Assembly (NCBI RefSeq): GCF_000760295.1
Contig: NZ_JNBA01000039.1
Location: 248,001-312,000 of the forward strand
Length of the DNA: 64,000 nt
Reading direction: 5' to 3'
Source of the DNA: Prochlorococcus sp. MIT 0701
Lineage (GTDB): Bacteria; Cyanobacteriota; Cyanobacteriia; PCC-6307; Cyanobiaceae
Shown here: one piece after another, positions 19,607-28,285 of the stretch
Layout: every line of letters begins with the position of its first letter
Numbering within the stretch: position 1 is the first letter of the stretch
Notes under the pieces: generated by a model
Database searches by the model: none
Told to the model about the DNA's origin: nothing
Seen by the model: the letters and a program-made list of their open reading frames with translations, nothing else
Position numbers and translations under genes: made by a program

Positions 19607-20751
19607 TCCCCAACCTGCATAGGCCTGCCTTGATTTCAAAGCGTCTGCCCGTCACGGTTTTGACTGGTTTCCTTGGAGCTGGAAAGACCACCCTGCTACG
19701 TCATCTGCTCACTCATGGGGGGCAGCGTTTAGCGGTCATGGTCAATGAATTTGGCACGATTGGTCTTGATGGCGATTTAATCCGTAGCTGTGGCTTTTGT
19801 CCGGAGGAGGAGTTGGATGGTCGAGTCGTTGAACTCAATAACGGTTGTCTCTGCTGCACGGTGCAGGAAGACTTTTTACCCACCATGGAGATCTTGCTGA
19901 AACAGGCGGATAAGTTGGATGGAATTATCGTTGAAACCAGTGGCCTTGCTCTTCCTCGCCCCCTCTTGAAAGCGCTCGACTGGCCTGCCGTACGAACTCG
20001 AGTTTATGTAAATGGAGTGGTCACAATGGTGGATGGTGAAGCCCTCGCAGCGGGTAGCCCCGTTGGGGATCCTGCCGGGCTGGAACGGCAGCGACAGGAG
20101 GATCCAAGCCTTGATCATCTCAGTGCTGTTGAGGACTTGTTCACTGATCAGTTGGAAGCTGCTGATTTGGTGTTGATCAGTCGAGCGGATGTTGTCTCCA
20201 ATGTCGACCTCCACAAGCTCAAGAGCGAACTTGCTGAACAGGTACGCCTTGGCACGTCAATGATGCCCATCAGTCATGGCCAAGTTGATCCGGCGGTGGT
20301 GTTGGGTCTCAGTACTGCAGACAATGGCTACCAACAAAAGAGCTCGCCCAAACCAGTTGACGATGAGCTAATTGACGATAGTCATATTGATGGCGATCAC
20401 AATAAAGATGATCATCATCATCATGACCACAACCATGTAGAGATGGTGAGTGGCAATGTACGTTTTGAAGGTTCTGTTGATCGGGCTACGGTTGAAGCAC
20501 TTCTGCCTGAGTTGGCAACATTGCATCAGGTTGTACGCCTAAAAGGTCGCTTATGGCTACCGGGCAAAGCCTTACCCCTTCAGGTGCAGATGGTTGGCCC
20601 AAGGCTTAGCAGTTGGTTTGAGGCTGCTCCAGAGAACGCCTGGAATCCTGAGGAGGCGGGCGTTGATCTGATGGTGCTTAGTTTTGAAGAGCAAGCAGCT
20701 GAGGCGATTCGCTTTGGTCTTGAAAGCTCTTTGATGTCAGATATTGTCTAA
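19603..20751 (+). CDS. CobW/COG0523 family metal-handling GTPase
   Basis: P-loop GTPase of the CobW/YeiR/Nha3 group, acting as a metallochaperone (cobalt or zinc) in related bacteria. Seen: Walker A GFLGAGKTT, the hallmark metal motif GCLCC, ETSGLA, and a C-terminal CobW_C domain. A His/Asp-rich linker at about residues 260-285 (DHNKDDHHHHDHNH) is a likely metal buffer. The frame opens at a TTG (19603) overlapping the previous stop; a second TTG about nine codons later also fits. The metal specificity cannot be read from sequence. Confidence 0.88.
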   Translation: MIPNLHRPALISKRLPVTVLTGFLGAGKTTLLRHLLTHGGQRLAVMVNEFGTIGLDGDLIRSCGFCPEEELDGRVVELNNGCLCCTVQEDFLPTMEILLKQADKLDGIIVETSGLALPRPLLKALDWPAVRTRVYVNGVVTMVDGEALAAGSPVGDPAGLERQRQEDPSLDHLSAVEDLFTDQLEAADLVLISRADVVSNVDLHKLKSELAEQVRLGTSMMPISHGQVDPAVVLGLSTADNGYQQKSSPKPVDDELIDDSHIDGDHNKDDHHHHDHNHVEMVSGNVRFEGSVDRATVEALLPELATLHQVVRLKGRLWLPGKALPLQVQMVGPRLSSWFEAAPENAWNPEEAGVDLMVLSFEEQAAEAIRFGLESSLMSDIV

Positions 20752-20793
20752 GGGAAGTCAACTGATTAAGCAGCTCAAGAGCTTAGCGGGTTG

Positions 20794-21702
20794 TTATGGT
20801 TTGACTTTTCTTTCTTTCGGCTCTTGCATAGTGCCGTTCATCCAGTAGTCGATTTGCTTGCGATTGTTGGCTATGTAATTGTCAACGGCTTGATCTGTTG
20901 AGGTCTCCTGAGCATCCAATAGCATGGCATCCAGCTGACCATCGGACAGCTTGAAGCGGGTGAAAAAGGCGACCACTTTGGGATGGTCTTTGTCCAGCCC
21001 TAGGCGTGCAATGGCATGGATGCCTTCTTGCCCACCAAAGACACTCTTGGGATCCTTCAAAAAGCGGAGTTTATAGCGGGCAAACATCCAGTGAGGGGTC
21101 CAACCAGTTACCACGACCCATCGATCGTCTTTGATAGCCCGATCGAGAACGGCTGTCATTGCGGCACCACTCGCTGAAATCAGTTTCAGATCCGATAGGT
21201 CATAGACAGTTAGCGCTTTCTCAGATGCCTGCATCAGCCCTGATCCAGGGTCTATCCCTTGCACTGTGTTGTTGAATTCGTTAGCAATTTTTGGGTCGCT
21301 CAGATCGCTAATGGAGCCAATACGTTGTTTTGGCACATAGTCAGGGACTACCCAGCCAATGCGACCTGAGTACATCGTGCCAAGATCTACAACTCGATCG
21401 CTTACTTTTTGCCAGTATTTATCGTGTGTTTTTGGCAGCCATGCCATTAACATCAGATCGAGCTTCCCGCGAGCAACAGAGTCGTACTGAATACCGATAT
21501 CTGCCATAACTCGTTCGACAGGCTGCTCATAGTGGCTTTCGATTAGTTTTTCAGCCATCAGGCTTACTACGTCAGCATCAGCCCAGGCAGTCCAGCCGAT
21601 GCGCAATTGATCTGGTTTGGCGTTCGAACATCCCGATAACCCAGTCATCAGCACTCCAGCGATAACAAGGCTTAGATTGCGCAACTTGTTAGACATTTTC
21701 AT
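20794..21702 (-). CDS. proX: Glycine betaine ABC transporter, substrate-binding lipoprotein
   Basis: Periplasmic binding component (ProX/OpuAC family) of a betaine importer. The 302-residue product starts with a lipoprotein signal peptide ending in LSGC (Cys about 25). Aromatic and acidic features typical of betaine-binding proteins follow: GWTAWADADVVS near residues 35-46, DLMLMAWLP, and GWTPHWMFARYKL. It overlaps the permease gene by 4 bp (ATGA). It is the last gene of a three-gene importer operon. Substrate is inferred from family and from the betaine synthesis genes next door. Confidence 0.9.
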   Translation of the reverse strand: MKMSNKLRNLSLVIAGVLMTGLSGCSNAKPDQLRIGWTAWADADVVSLMAEKLIESHYEQPVERVMADIGIQYDSVARGKLDLMLMAWLPKTHDKYWQKVSDRVVDLGTMYSGRIGWVVPDYVPKQRIGSISDLSDPKIANEFNNTVQGIDPGSGLMQASEKALTVYDLSDLKLISASGAAMTAVLDRAIKDDRWVVVTGWTPHWMFARYKLRFLKDPKSVFGGQEGIHAIARLGLDKDHPKVVAFFTRFKLSDGQLDAMLLDAQETSTDQAVDNYIANNRKQIDYWMNGTMQEPKERKVKP

Positions 21703-22610
21703 GAGGAAGTCCAGAGGTTAGTAAAGGCTTTAAAGCGCTGCGGCAATGACTTTCTCGAAAAGTTTGAGGCAGCCAGGCTTTGTGTGAGTCGATCCAGGAT
21801 TACAGCCAGAATTACCACGGCGAGCCCCCCCTCGAAGCCAAGGCCTACGTCAAGTTGTTGGATGCCTCTTAGCACCACATCACCTAGGCCGCCACCACCA
21901 ATCATTGATGCGATAACAACCATCGATAGAGCGAGCATGATGGTTTGATTAACACCAGCCATCAAGGTTGGTAGAGCGTTTGGAAGTTGCACTTTCCAGA
22001 GCAGCTGTCGTTCTGAGCAACCGAAGGCGCGCCCGGCTTCGATTAGATCGACAGGGACTTGTCGTATGCCCAGGTACGTCAGGCGTACTACGGGTGGCAT
22101 CGAGAAGATCAGCGTTGCGATAGTGGATGGGACAAGCCCTGTGCCAAAAAACATCACTGCCGGAATGAGATAAACGAATGCCGGCATGGTTTGCATCAGA
22201 TCCAAGACTGGGCGGGTAATCGCCCAGATGTGTTGGCGACGGGCAGAAAAAATGCCGATCGGGATGCCAATTAGTAGTGCCAGTAATGAGGCTGCAATAA
22301 CTAGGGCCAGGGTTGAAATCATTGGCTGCCAAAGCCCCATGAACAAAACCAGGTTCAGACCAAGAAGGCTGAGAATGGCGAAGCTCAAACTCACTCGCCA
22401 ACCTGCGAGTACGGCGATCAGGGGAGCTAGCAGCCAGGGCGCTGGCACGGAGAGTATCTGTTCGATTGCTCCGGCTAGCCCATTAATTGCATAATCAATC
22501 ACTAGGAAAATTGGTTGCGCATGATTGAGCAACCATTCCACGCATCTGCTCATGCCCTCGCCTACGGGGCCGGTGCTGACGGTTGCAAAAACTTGGTCAA
22601 TCACATCCAT
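21699..22610 (-). CDS. proW: Glycine betaine ABC transporter, permease
   Basis: Inner-membrane permease (ProW/OpuAB type). The 303 residues include about six or seven hydrophobic segments and the binding-protein-dependent transport loop EAGRAFGCSERQLLWKVQLP (about residues 188-207), which contacts the ATPase. It overlaps the proV-like stop by 1 bp (TAATG) and proX by 4 bp, indicating tight coupling. The N-terminal part before the first core segment is short, unlike the long N-terminal domain of E. coli ProW. Confidence 0.9.
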   Translation of the reverse strand: MDVIDQVFATVSTGPVGEGMSRCVEWLLNHAQPIFLVIDYAINGLAGAIEQILSVPAPWLLAPLIAVLAGWRVSLSFAILSLLGLNLVLFMGLWQPMISTLALVIAASLLALLIGIPIGIFSARRQHIWAITRPVLDLMQTMPAFVYLIPAVMFFGTGLVPSTIATLIFSMPPVVRLTYLGIRQVPVDLIEAGRAFGCSERQLLWKVQLPNALPTLMAGVNQTIMLALSMVVIASMIGGGGLGDVVLRGIQQLDVGLGFEGGLAVVILAVILDRLTQSLAASNFSRKSLPQRFKAFTNLWTSS

Positions 22611-23758
22611 TATCTCAGGATCATCGAGCGCAAAAGTCGACGTGGACTAATCACGCCAATGAGGCGCTGATCTGATCCAATCACTGGAATTGGATATGGG
22701 ACGTTGGCCACAAGCTCCATGGCATCGCGGATGGTTGTCTCGGCTGTTAAAGCAGGTCCTTTCTCTGCAGAGATGATTTCACCATTCTTCTGAAGGACGC
22801 CTTTGAAGAGATTGTGTTCATCAATGATGCAGGCCATTTTCTGTACTTTTGAGCATTCGTCAGTTTGTTGCAGCAGCTCTGCTTGATTAATCACGCAAGC
22901 AGGTGATTCGGCAACGGTATCAACCGTGATGACAGAGGCGGCATCAACATCTTGGAAGAAATGACGCACTTGCTCATTGGCGGGTTTGCAGAGCAGCTCA
23001 CGTGGCGTTCCACATTGCAGAACTTTGCCTTCTTTCATCAGAGCGATGCGATCACCAAGCCTTACAGCTTCGTCTAGATCATGGGAGATAAATACAATCG
23101 TGCGGGGACTCTCGGCCTGAAGTTCCAGCAGTTGTTCTTGCATCTCGCGCCGAATCAGAGGATCAAGAGCAGAGAAGGCCTCATCCATGAGCAGGATTGG
23201 AGGATCAAGTGCCAGGGCTCTGGCTAGGCCAACTCTCTGTTGCATGCCGCCAGAGAGCTGTTGAGGCAGCCTGTCGAGATCCTTACCAAGACCAACACGC
23301 TCAAGTGCTTCCCTGGCCTTTTCCAGCCTTTTTTGTCGCGGGACTCCCGCGACCTCAAGGCCGAAGGCAGCATTCTCGAGTGCAGTTCGCTGGGGGAAGA
23401 GCGCAAAAGATTGGAAAACCATGGCCATTTTGTTGCTGCGTAGCTTTTGCAGTTCTGCAGCTGCCAGCTGACTGATCGGCTTGCCGTCAACGGTCACCTC
23501 ACCTGCAGTTGGGAGGATTAGGCCATTGATCATGCGTAGCAGCGTGGACTTTCCTGAACCCGAAAGGCCCATGACCACAAAAATCTCGCCACTAGAGATC
23601 GACAGCGTTACATCGCGTACGGCAGCCTTGAGTCCGGTTCGAGCATTGAGCTGCTCAGCATCCATGCTTTGACAAAGATCTTCCAGTGCACGTTCAGGAC
23701 GCTCACCAAAAACCTTCCAGAGTTGGTCGATGCTGATCTGGGGCGTCATGTCTGACAT
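22610..23758 (-). CDS. proV: Glycine betaine ABC transporter, ATPase with CBS domains
   Basis: ATPase driving betaine import. The 382 residues show Walker [10 protein letters not shown] (64-72), ABC signature [15 protein letters not shown], Walker [12 protein letters not shown], and a C-terminal tail of about 120 residues with two CBS domains (the second ends [10 protein letters not shown]). In OpuA-type transporters CBS domains sense ionic strength or nucleotides and gate transport; that role here is inferred. First gene of the proVWX-order operon, divergent from the methyltransferase gene at 24083. Confidence 0.93.
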   Translation of the reverse strand: MSDMTPQISIDQLWKVFGERPERALEDLCQSMDAEQLNARTGLKAAVRDVTLSISSGEIFVVMGLSGSGKSTLLRMINGLILPTAGEVTVDGKPISQLAAAELQKLRSNKMAMVFQSFALFPQRTALENAAFGLEVAGVPRQKRLEKAREALERVGLGKDLDRLPQQLSGGMQQRVGLARALALDPPILLMDEAFSALDPLIRREMQEQLLELQAESPRTIVFISHDLDEAVRLGDRIALMKEGKVLQCGTPRELLCKPANEQVRHFFQDVDAASVITVDTVAESPACVINQAELLQQTDECSKVQKMACIIDEHNLFKGVLQKNGEIISAEKGPALTAETTIRDAMELVANVPYPIPVIGSDQRLIGVISPRRLLRSMILR

Positions 23759-24082
23759 CGACTGTATTTAGAGACTATGACTGCTTGCAGGCCTTACCAA
23801 GGCACCTATGAAGTCAAATGAATTGCCTATATTGAATCATCGGCTGAAAGTACTTATTGCCAAAGGGATTGGATGAATTTTCAGGCGTTATGGGAACTGA
23901 TGTGATGTCGTTAGATTTTGATTAACAGACATCCTTAGAATCATTCGCTATGATGTCGACTGGGAATTGCATAAGCTGTAATGCAGCCTTGCTCAGACCA
24001 ATGCCTTTCTAGCTGATTCGGGCCTTTCCCGACCTCAAAGACATGGCGGCATCAAGAAAATCTTCGGGAAGTTTGAATCTGC
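23759..24082. promoter_or_regulatory. Divergent control region of betaine import and synthesis genes
   Basis: A 324-bp gene-free gap between proV (minus) and the glycine/sarcosine methyltransferase (plus). A hairpin-forming inverted repeat TCGGG-CCTTT-CCCGA lies at 24018-24032 in the presumed 5' UTR of the methyltransferase gene. A TATGAT box at about 23949-23954 could be a minus-10 element, without a well-spaced minus-35. The gap should carry both promoters and any osmotic control sites. Confidence 0.45.
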
Positions 24083-24931
24083 ATGACTTTGACTCAACAT
24101 TCGCAAAAACCCTGCCAAGACGATCTGCAAAACTTTGGTGATGATCCAGAGCAAGTACGTGATACAGACCATTATCAGCAGGAATATGTTGAGGACTTCA
24201 CCGACCGATGGGATCGACTGATTGATTGGAAGGCGAGGGCCCAAGCTGAAGGCGATTTTTATATTCGAATCCTTCGTGAACATGGAGCACGTTCCGTGCT
24301 CGACGTTGCTACCGGAACGGGATTTCATTCGGTTAGTTTGTTGAAGGAAGGGTTTGACGTCATCAGTGCAGATGGAAGCCCGAATATGTTGGCGAGGGCA
24401 TTTCAGAATGCTCGTGATCATGGTCAGTTATTACGCACAGCTCAGGCTGATTGGCGCTTTCTAAATAGAGATATTCATGGCGAATTTGATGCTGTGATCT
24501 GCTTGGGAAATTCCTTTACACATCTCTTTCGAGAAACTGACCGACGCAAGTCCCTGGCTGAGTATTATGCTGTTCTTAAGCATAATGGGTTACTGATTCT
24601 TGACCACCGTAACTATGATCGGCTTCTCGATCAAGGTGTAGCGATACGTTCTGGAAAGGGAAATGTTTATTGTGGTAAGGATGTCAACGTAAGCCCTGAG
24701 CATGTTGACGAAGGACTAGCTCGATTCCAATATGCCTTCAGTGATGGCAGCACTTATCACTTGAATATGTTCCCTCTACGTCATGGCTACGTTCGCCGAC
24801 TTATGAATGAAGTTGGATTCCAGAAGATCACATCTTTTGGAGATTATTTACCTGGCCATCATGACCCAGATTTTTATGTACATGTAGCCGAAAAGGAATA
24901 CAAAGTCGACATTGACAAAACTGATACATGA
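24083..24931 (+). CDS. gsmT: Glycine/sarcosine N-methyltransferase
   Basis: Methylates glycine to sarcosine and dimethylglycine with S-adenosylmethionine, the first half of betaine synthesis. The 282 residues contain the family's YVEDFTDRWDRLIDW block (about 35-49), the SAM-binding VLDVATGTGFHS (72-83), CLGNSFTHL and LDHRNYDRLL. These residues are characteristic of GSMT rather than general methyltransferases. ATG start. It is followed 37 bp later by the second methyltransferase, forming an operon, and is divergent from the betaine importer. Confidence 0.93.
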   Translation: MTLTQHSQKPCQDDLQNFGDDPEQVRDTDHYQQEYVEDFTDRWDRLIDWKARAQAEGDFYIRILREHGARSVLDVATGTGFHSVSLLKEGFDVISADGSPNMLARAFQNARDHGQLLRTAQADWRFLNRDIHGEFDAVICLGNSFTHLFRETDRRKSLAEYYAVLKHNGLLILDHRNYDRLLDQGVAIRSGKGNVYCGKDVNVSPEHVDEGLARFQYAFSDGSTYHLNMFPLRHGYVRRLMNEVGFQKITSFGDYLPGHHDPDFYVHVAEKEYKVDIDKTDT

Positions 24932-24968
24932 GAATAAAAATTTCAGCAAAATACAATCCTAATCAATC

Positions 24969-25799
24969 ATGAATTCATCATCAGCATCTGTTGCTGCTAC
25001 TTATTACGACAGCAGCGACGCAGATCGTTTTTATGCCGAGATTTGGGGAGGTGAAGACATCCATATCGGACTTTATGACAATGCTGATCAAGCCATCGCT
25101 TCCGCGAGTGAGAGTACCGTTAAGGCGCTTATGGAGCTTGCAACTCGACCGCCAGCCGAAGAAGGGTGCGTCGTTGACCTTGGTTCAGGTTATGGAGGAG
25201 CGGCACGCCGTATCGCCCAGCAATGGCAGGTCAATGTGCATGCTGTCAATATCTCTGCCGTAGAGAATATGCGCCATCGAGATCTCAACAATGCTGCTGG
25301 GTTGGCGAGTCTAATTACGGTACATGATGCGTCATTCGAGGAGGTGCCATTGCCCGATGGCATAGCAGATTTGGTTTGGAGTCAAGACGCCATTCTTCAT
25401 TCCAGCAATCGCCTTCAGGTAATGAATGAAGTGTCAAGGCTTCTTAAGCCAGGGGGTGTATTTGTCTTGACCGATCCAATGGCATGCGACGGCATCGAAG
25501 CCAACGCCCTTCAACCGATTCTTGATCGTATCCACCTATCTGATTTGGCATCTCCTGATCGTTACCGAATCTGGGCAGAGGCTTCAGGGATGACTAGAGA
25601 TGTATGGAAAGAACGCACAGAAATGCTTGTGAGGCATTACACGCGTGTTCGAGAGGAACTACGTCGACGTCATCAAGAGCTTGCGAGTGTGATTAGTACG
25701 GATTATTTGAGCCGCATGGATGCAGGCCTTGGTCATTGGATTGAAGGTGGGAGTCAGGGAAGACTTTGCTGGGGCCTAATGCGCTTTACAAAGCACTAA
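24969..25799 (+). CDS. sdmT: Sarcosine/dimethylglycine N-methyltransferase
   Basis: Completes betaine synthesis by methylating sarcosine and dimethylglycine. The 276 residues open with YYDSSDADRFYAEIWGGEDIHIG (split by family as the substrate-side N-terminus), followed by SAM motif I VVDLGSGYGG (68-77) and SQDAILHS. ATG start, 37 bp after gsmT. Together the two enzymes convert glycine to glycine betaine with three SAM molecules, a route known from halophiles and some marine cyanobacteria. Confidence 0.93.
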   Translation: MNSSSASVAATYYDSSDADRFYAEIWGGEDIHIGLYDNADQAIASASESTVKALMELATRPPAEEGCVVDLGSGYGGAARRIAQQWQVNVHAVNISAVENMRHRDLNNAAGLASLITVHDASFEEVPLPDGIADLVWSQDAILHSSNRLQVMNEVSRLLKPGGVFVLTDPMACDGIEANALQPILDRIHLSDLASPDRYRIWAEASGMTRDVWKERTEMLVRHYTRVREELRRRHQELASVISTDYLSRMDAGLGHWIEGGSQGRLCWGLMRFTKH

Positions 25800-26170
25800 C
25801 TTAGACCTTAATATCACTTCCCCCTATGGTTCTTAGTGAGTCATATTAAGAATCTATCTTGATGATTAATCGATACGCCAGCCAGTCATCCTTACGTGCG
25901 TTAATTCCATCATTGATTTATCAGAAGTGTCCCTTTAAATCCTCCAGATAGTTAAAGGTATATTGAATACAATTATCCAGTCTGATCAGACCATTATGGA
26001 AAAAATCGAAGCGGTCGAGGCGATGAAGCATACAGATCTTTTTAGGTAGCAACCTCTTTTTAGCACCAATCTCCATTGTCGAGATGGGCGAGTGATGTTT
26101 AATGGTTATTGATGGTCTATGGATCCTTCTCTACGTCTAACGATGCATTAGAAGAGCTAGATTTTCCTGA
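25800..26170. other. Gene-poor spacer after betaine genes
   Basis: A 371-bp AT-rich gap. The only thing noted is a possible 42-codon ORF from ATG 26112 (MVYGSFSTSNDALEELDFPEW...), acidic, that runs into the next gene in another frame. Evidence for it is weak. No terminator or RNA gene seen. Confidence 0.4.
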
Positions 26171-26656
26171 ATGGGACGACGAGCAATGCCATCCTCTCCA
26201 CACCCTATCGAGTTGGCCATTGTGTTTGTCAATGGTCTGATAGTGCCCATACAACGCTTCTCGAGGGTTTTCAGGCCCTTGCCAATCATCCTTCGTCCGG
26301 TTTGGTTAACCTTACTTCCTCTGTTCTTGATTCTGCACCTACTCCTGGTGTATTCGATGGCTCTGGTTATAGTCCTGGCCGAATGGCTGCTTGGATTCTC
26401 ATTCACAGTCGATAGCAGTAATGGTCAAAGCGTTGAATCGACACCAAAGCAGGGAGAGATGTCACAATCAATGGTGCTTGGCATTCATCCATCAGAGTTA
26501 AATACGCAAGACACCTCTCGACATGAGATCGATCGGGGTAACCATCCTGGTGAAAATGAGTTCGCACCTGGCTCTTTTCATCCTGAAAAAAACCCCTTCT
26601 TCTTAAACCTGGAAATCAAGAGGAGAGGACATACTTTAATGATTATCAGAAGTTAA
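26171..26656 (+). CDS. Hypothetical membrane protein
   Basis: A 161-residue frame with a strongly hydrophobic region (about residues 35-75, LPIILRPVWLTLLPLFLIL then VYSMALVIVLAEWLLGF), likely two membrane segments, and a polar, Glu/His/Asn-rich tail. No family recognised. The hydrophobic region is bounded and ends in a polar tail, which favours a real membrane protein, but the region is gene-poor and no close ribosome-binding site stands out. It could be a remnant. Confidence 0.4.
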   Translation: MGRRAMPSSPHPIELAIVFVNGLIVPIQRFSRVFRPLPIILRPVWLTLLPLFLILHLLLVYSMALVIVLAEWLLGFSFTVDSSNGQSVESTPKQGEMSQSMVLGIHPSELNTQDTSRHEIDRGNHPGENEFAPGSFHPEKNPFFLNLEIKRRGHTLMIIRS

Positions 26657-27111
26657 ATTATCCATAGCTGTAAAATACAGGAGCTCCTCTACGTAAGAGC
26701 GAATAGAAAAACATAACCTTTAGCCAAGGGAAGAAAGTCTCCAAAACCAGTTTCAACTCTGGCAAGAAACGAAACTCCAGGGTTCAAACACATATAAGAT
26801 AATAATAATTGAAAGAGCAAGACCAGAACTACTCCTAAAAGCCTGTCCCGGCAGTTAATCGAGCCAACATCTTGTTGCTCTGCTGTGAAACATCTAGGGC
26901 ATAAGTAGAATAAGATTGATTCAATATTTTGCTAAAAGTAAGTAGCTTTCCTCTTGCTCAGTCATCGTCTTAGGCCCTATCCAACTTGGGACTTCGGGCC
27001 AAGATTAAGCACGTGCTCTGTTGATCCTTAATTACTCCTCCAGAATTAGCTTTAAATGATTTCTTCAGATCATGGCAATAGACTCTAGATATATTGAGTT
27101 GATACCACTAT
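26657..27111. other. Gene-free AT-rich spacer
   Basis: A 455-bp stretch without a convincing ORF, RNA gene or terminator. I see nothing specific in it apart from an AT-rich composition like the surrounding accessory DNA. Confidence 0.5.
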
Positions 27112-27684
27112 ATGAATACTAATCGGAAGCTAACAATGGGATTTTCAATTAAACAGCGTGGTGTCCTTCATGGAATGCTCACTGGGGCATCAATTTCCAT
27201 AGGTCTCATTATCTTCGGAATTTTGCTTAATCCTTTTAATTTCCAGTCCACTCTTACACTCTTAGAAAAAAGTTCTGTTCTGTTTAAATCCCTGATCCCT
27301 CTTGCTCTCTGCCTTGCTTTTTCTATTGGCCGTCTTGCTAAGCATCGCTTCTTCAGCCAAGACGAGATTGATGGAAGAGGGCTCAGAGCAGATTCTGATC
27401 GTGCCATCTTCCTCCAGTCTCTTCTTCAGAACACCCTTGAGCAGTCGGTCCTGGCGGCTTTCGTTTATGGAACTTGGACATTCCTTATGCCCTCAGCATG
27501 GTTGTCTGTCGTACCGCTAGCAGCATTGTCTTTTGCACTAGGGAGAGTTCTCTTCTTTGCGGGCTATCGGCGTGGTGCAGAAGGACGAGCAGTTGGTTTC
27601 ACGATGGCATTCTATCCGTCGGTTTTGATGTTGATCTGCTCTATCTGTGTCGTGCTCCTATCTGGCGTTGGTGGTGGTTCTTAA
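27112..27684 (+). CDS. MAPEG family membrane protein
   Basis: Four-helix membrane protein of the MAPEG group (glutathione-linked and eicosanoid enzymes in eukaryotes; bacterial members are uncharacterised or glutathione transferases). The 190 residues have hydrophobic segments near 20-42, 58-75, 110-150 and 165-185. The MAPEG signature LLQNTLEQSVLAAFVYG (about 103-119) and GRVLFFAGYRRGAEGRAVGF (about 144-163) are clear. ATG start, with a second ATG at residue 9. A broken relative lies about 10 kb downstream. Confidence 0.8.
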   Translation: MNTNRKLTMGFSIKQRGVLHGMLTGASISIGLIIFGILLNPFNFQSTLTLLEKSSVLFKSLIPLALCLAFSIGRLAKHRFFSQDEIDGRGLRADSDRAIFLQSLLQNTLEQSVLAAFVYGTWTFLMPSAWLSVVPLAALSFALGRVLFFAGYRRGAEGRAVGFTMAFYPSVLMLICSICVVLLSGVGGGS

Positions 27685-27946
27685 GATGAAACTGTCACTA
27701 CTCTGAGCCTTAGTAAAACGAACTAGTGTGATTCCCATATGATGCTCTTGATTCAGTAGCCGATAAACATAAGTAGCACTTTTATCATCTCTGTTTCTGC
27801 ATCAAGTTAGTGAATGCAAGGATCTTCTTAAGCTAAGTTTCGCTATCTCATCATTAGAGGAGAGTGAAGCATTTGACTCAATCCTGGACTTTGTGGCTTC
27901 AATGTTTAGCCTCTTAGTCATCAGAGTTTATTGATCTAGCCTACTC
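27685..27946. other. Gene-free spacer
   Basis: A 262-bp gap after the MAPEG gene in which I see no RNA gene, repeat or strong terminator. Confidence 0.5.
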
Positions 27947-28042
27947 ATGGCAGCATCAAACCCTTTCGAAGTTAGACCAACTGTCCACTCCCTATATGGG
28001 TTGGCTTATTACTCGGTATTATTAAAGGGGAAGATAAACTAA
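27947..28042 (+). CDS. Possible 31-residue peptide coupled to next gene
   Basis: An ATG-started 31-codon frame (MAASNPFEVRPTVHSLYGLA...) whose stop TAA overlaps the ATG of the following 63-residue gene (TAATG). That coupling is the main reason to list it; Tyr, Leu and Val enrichment in its second half suggests a short amphipathic or membrane peptide. No family recognised, and it may be chance. Confidence 0.35.
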   Translation: MAASNPFEVRPTVHSLYGLAYYSVLLKGKIN

Positions 28043-28233
28043 TGAACAACCAACTTCTGCGATTCTCACGTTTTGGACTTCGGGCATTAGCCATAACAGC
28101 AAGCACGGTTGCGCTTATCGACCTGATTAAACAACAATGGATCCCCGCGACCGCTTGCTCCGTTGCATGGGTTCTGATTGCCTGGGTGGAGCGGGATTTC
28201 ATCAAAAGGTTCTCAGATTCTGCAGAGTCATGA
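28042..28233 (+). CDS. Small hydrophobic protein
   Basis: A 63-residue frame with a hydrophobic stretch at about residues 14-27 (LRALAITASTVALI) and another at about 33-50 (WIPATACSVAWVLIAWV), consistent with two short membrane segments, and a charged C-terminus. It is preceded by AAGGGGAAG about 10 nt before the ATG, a plausible ribosome-binding site. It starts inside the stop of the peptide frame at 27947 and is followed 52 bp later by the SDR gene. No family recognised. Confidence 0.55.
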   Translation: MNNQLLRFSRFGLRALAITASTVALIDLIKQQWIPATACSVAWVLIAWVERDFIKRFSDSAES

Positions 28234-28285
28234 GCATCACTAGAACTCCCAGCAATAATGTTTTTGGATTTGCAACCATGCAGGA

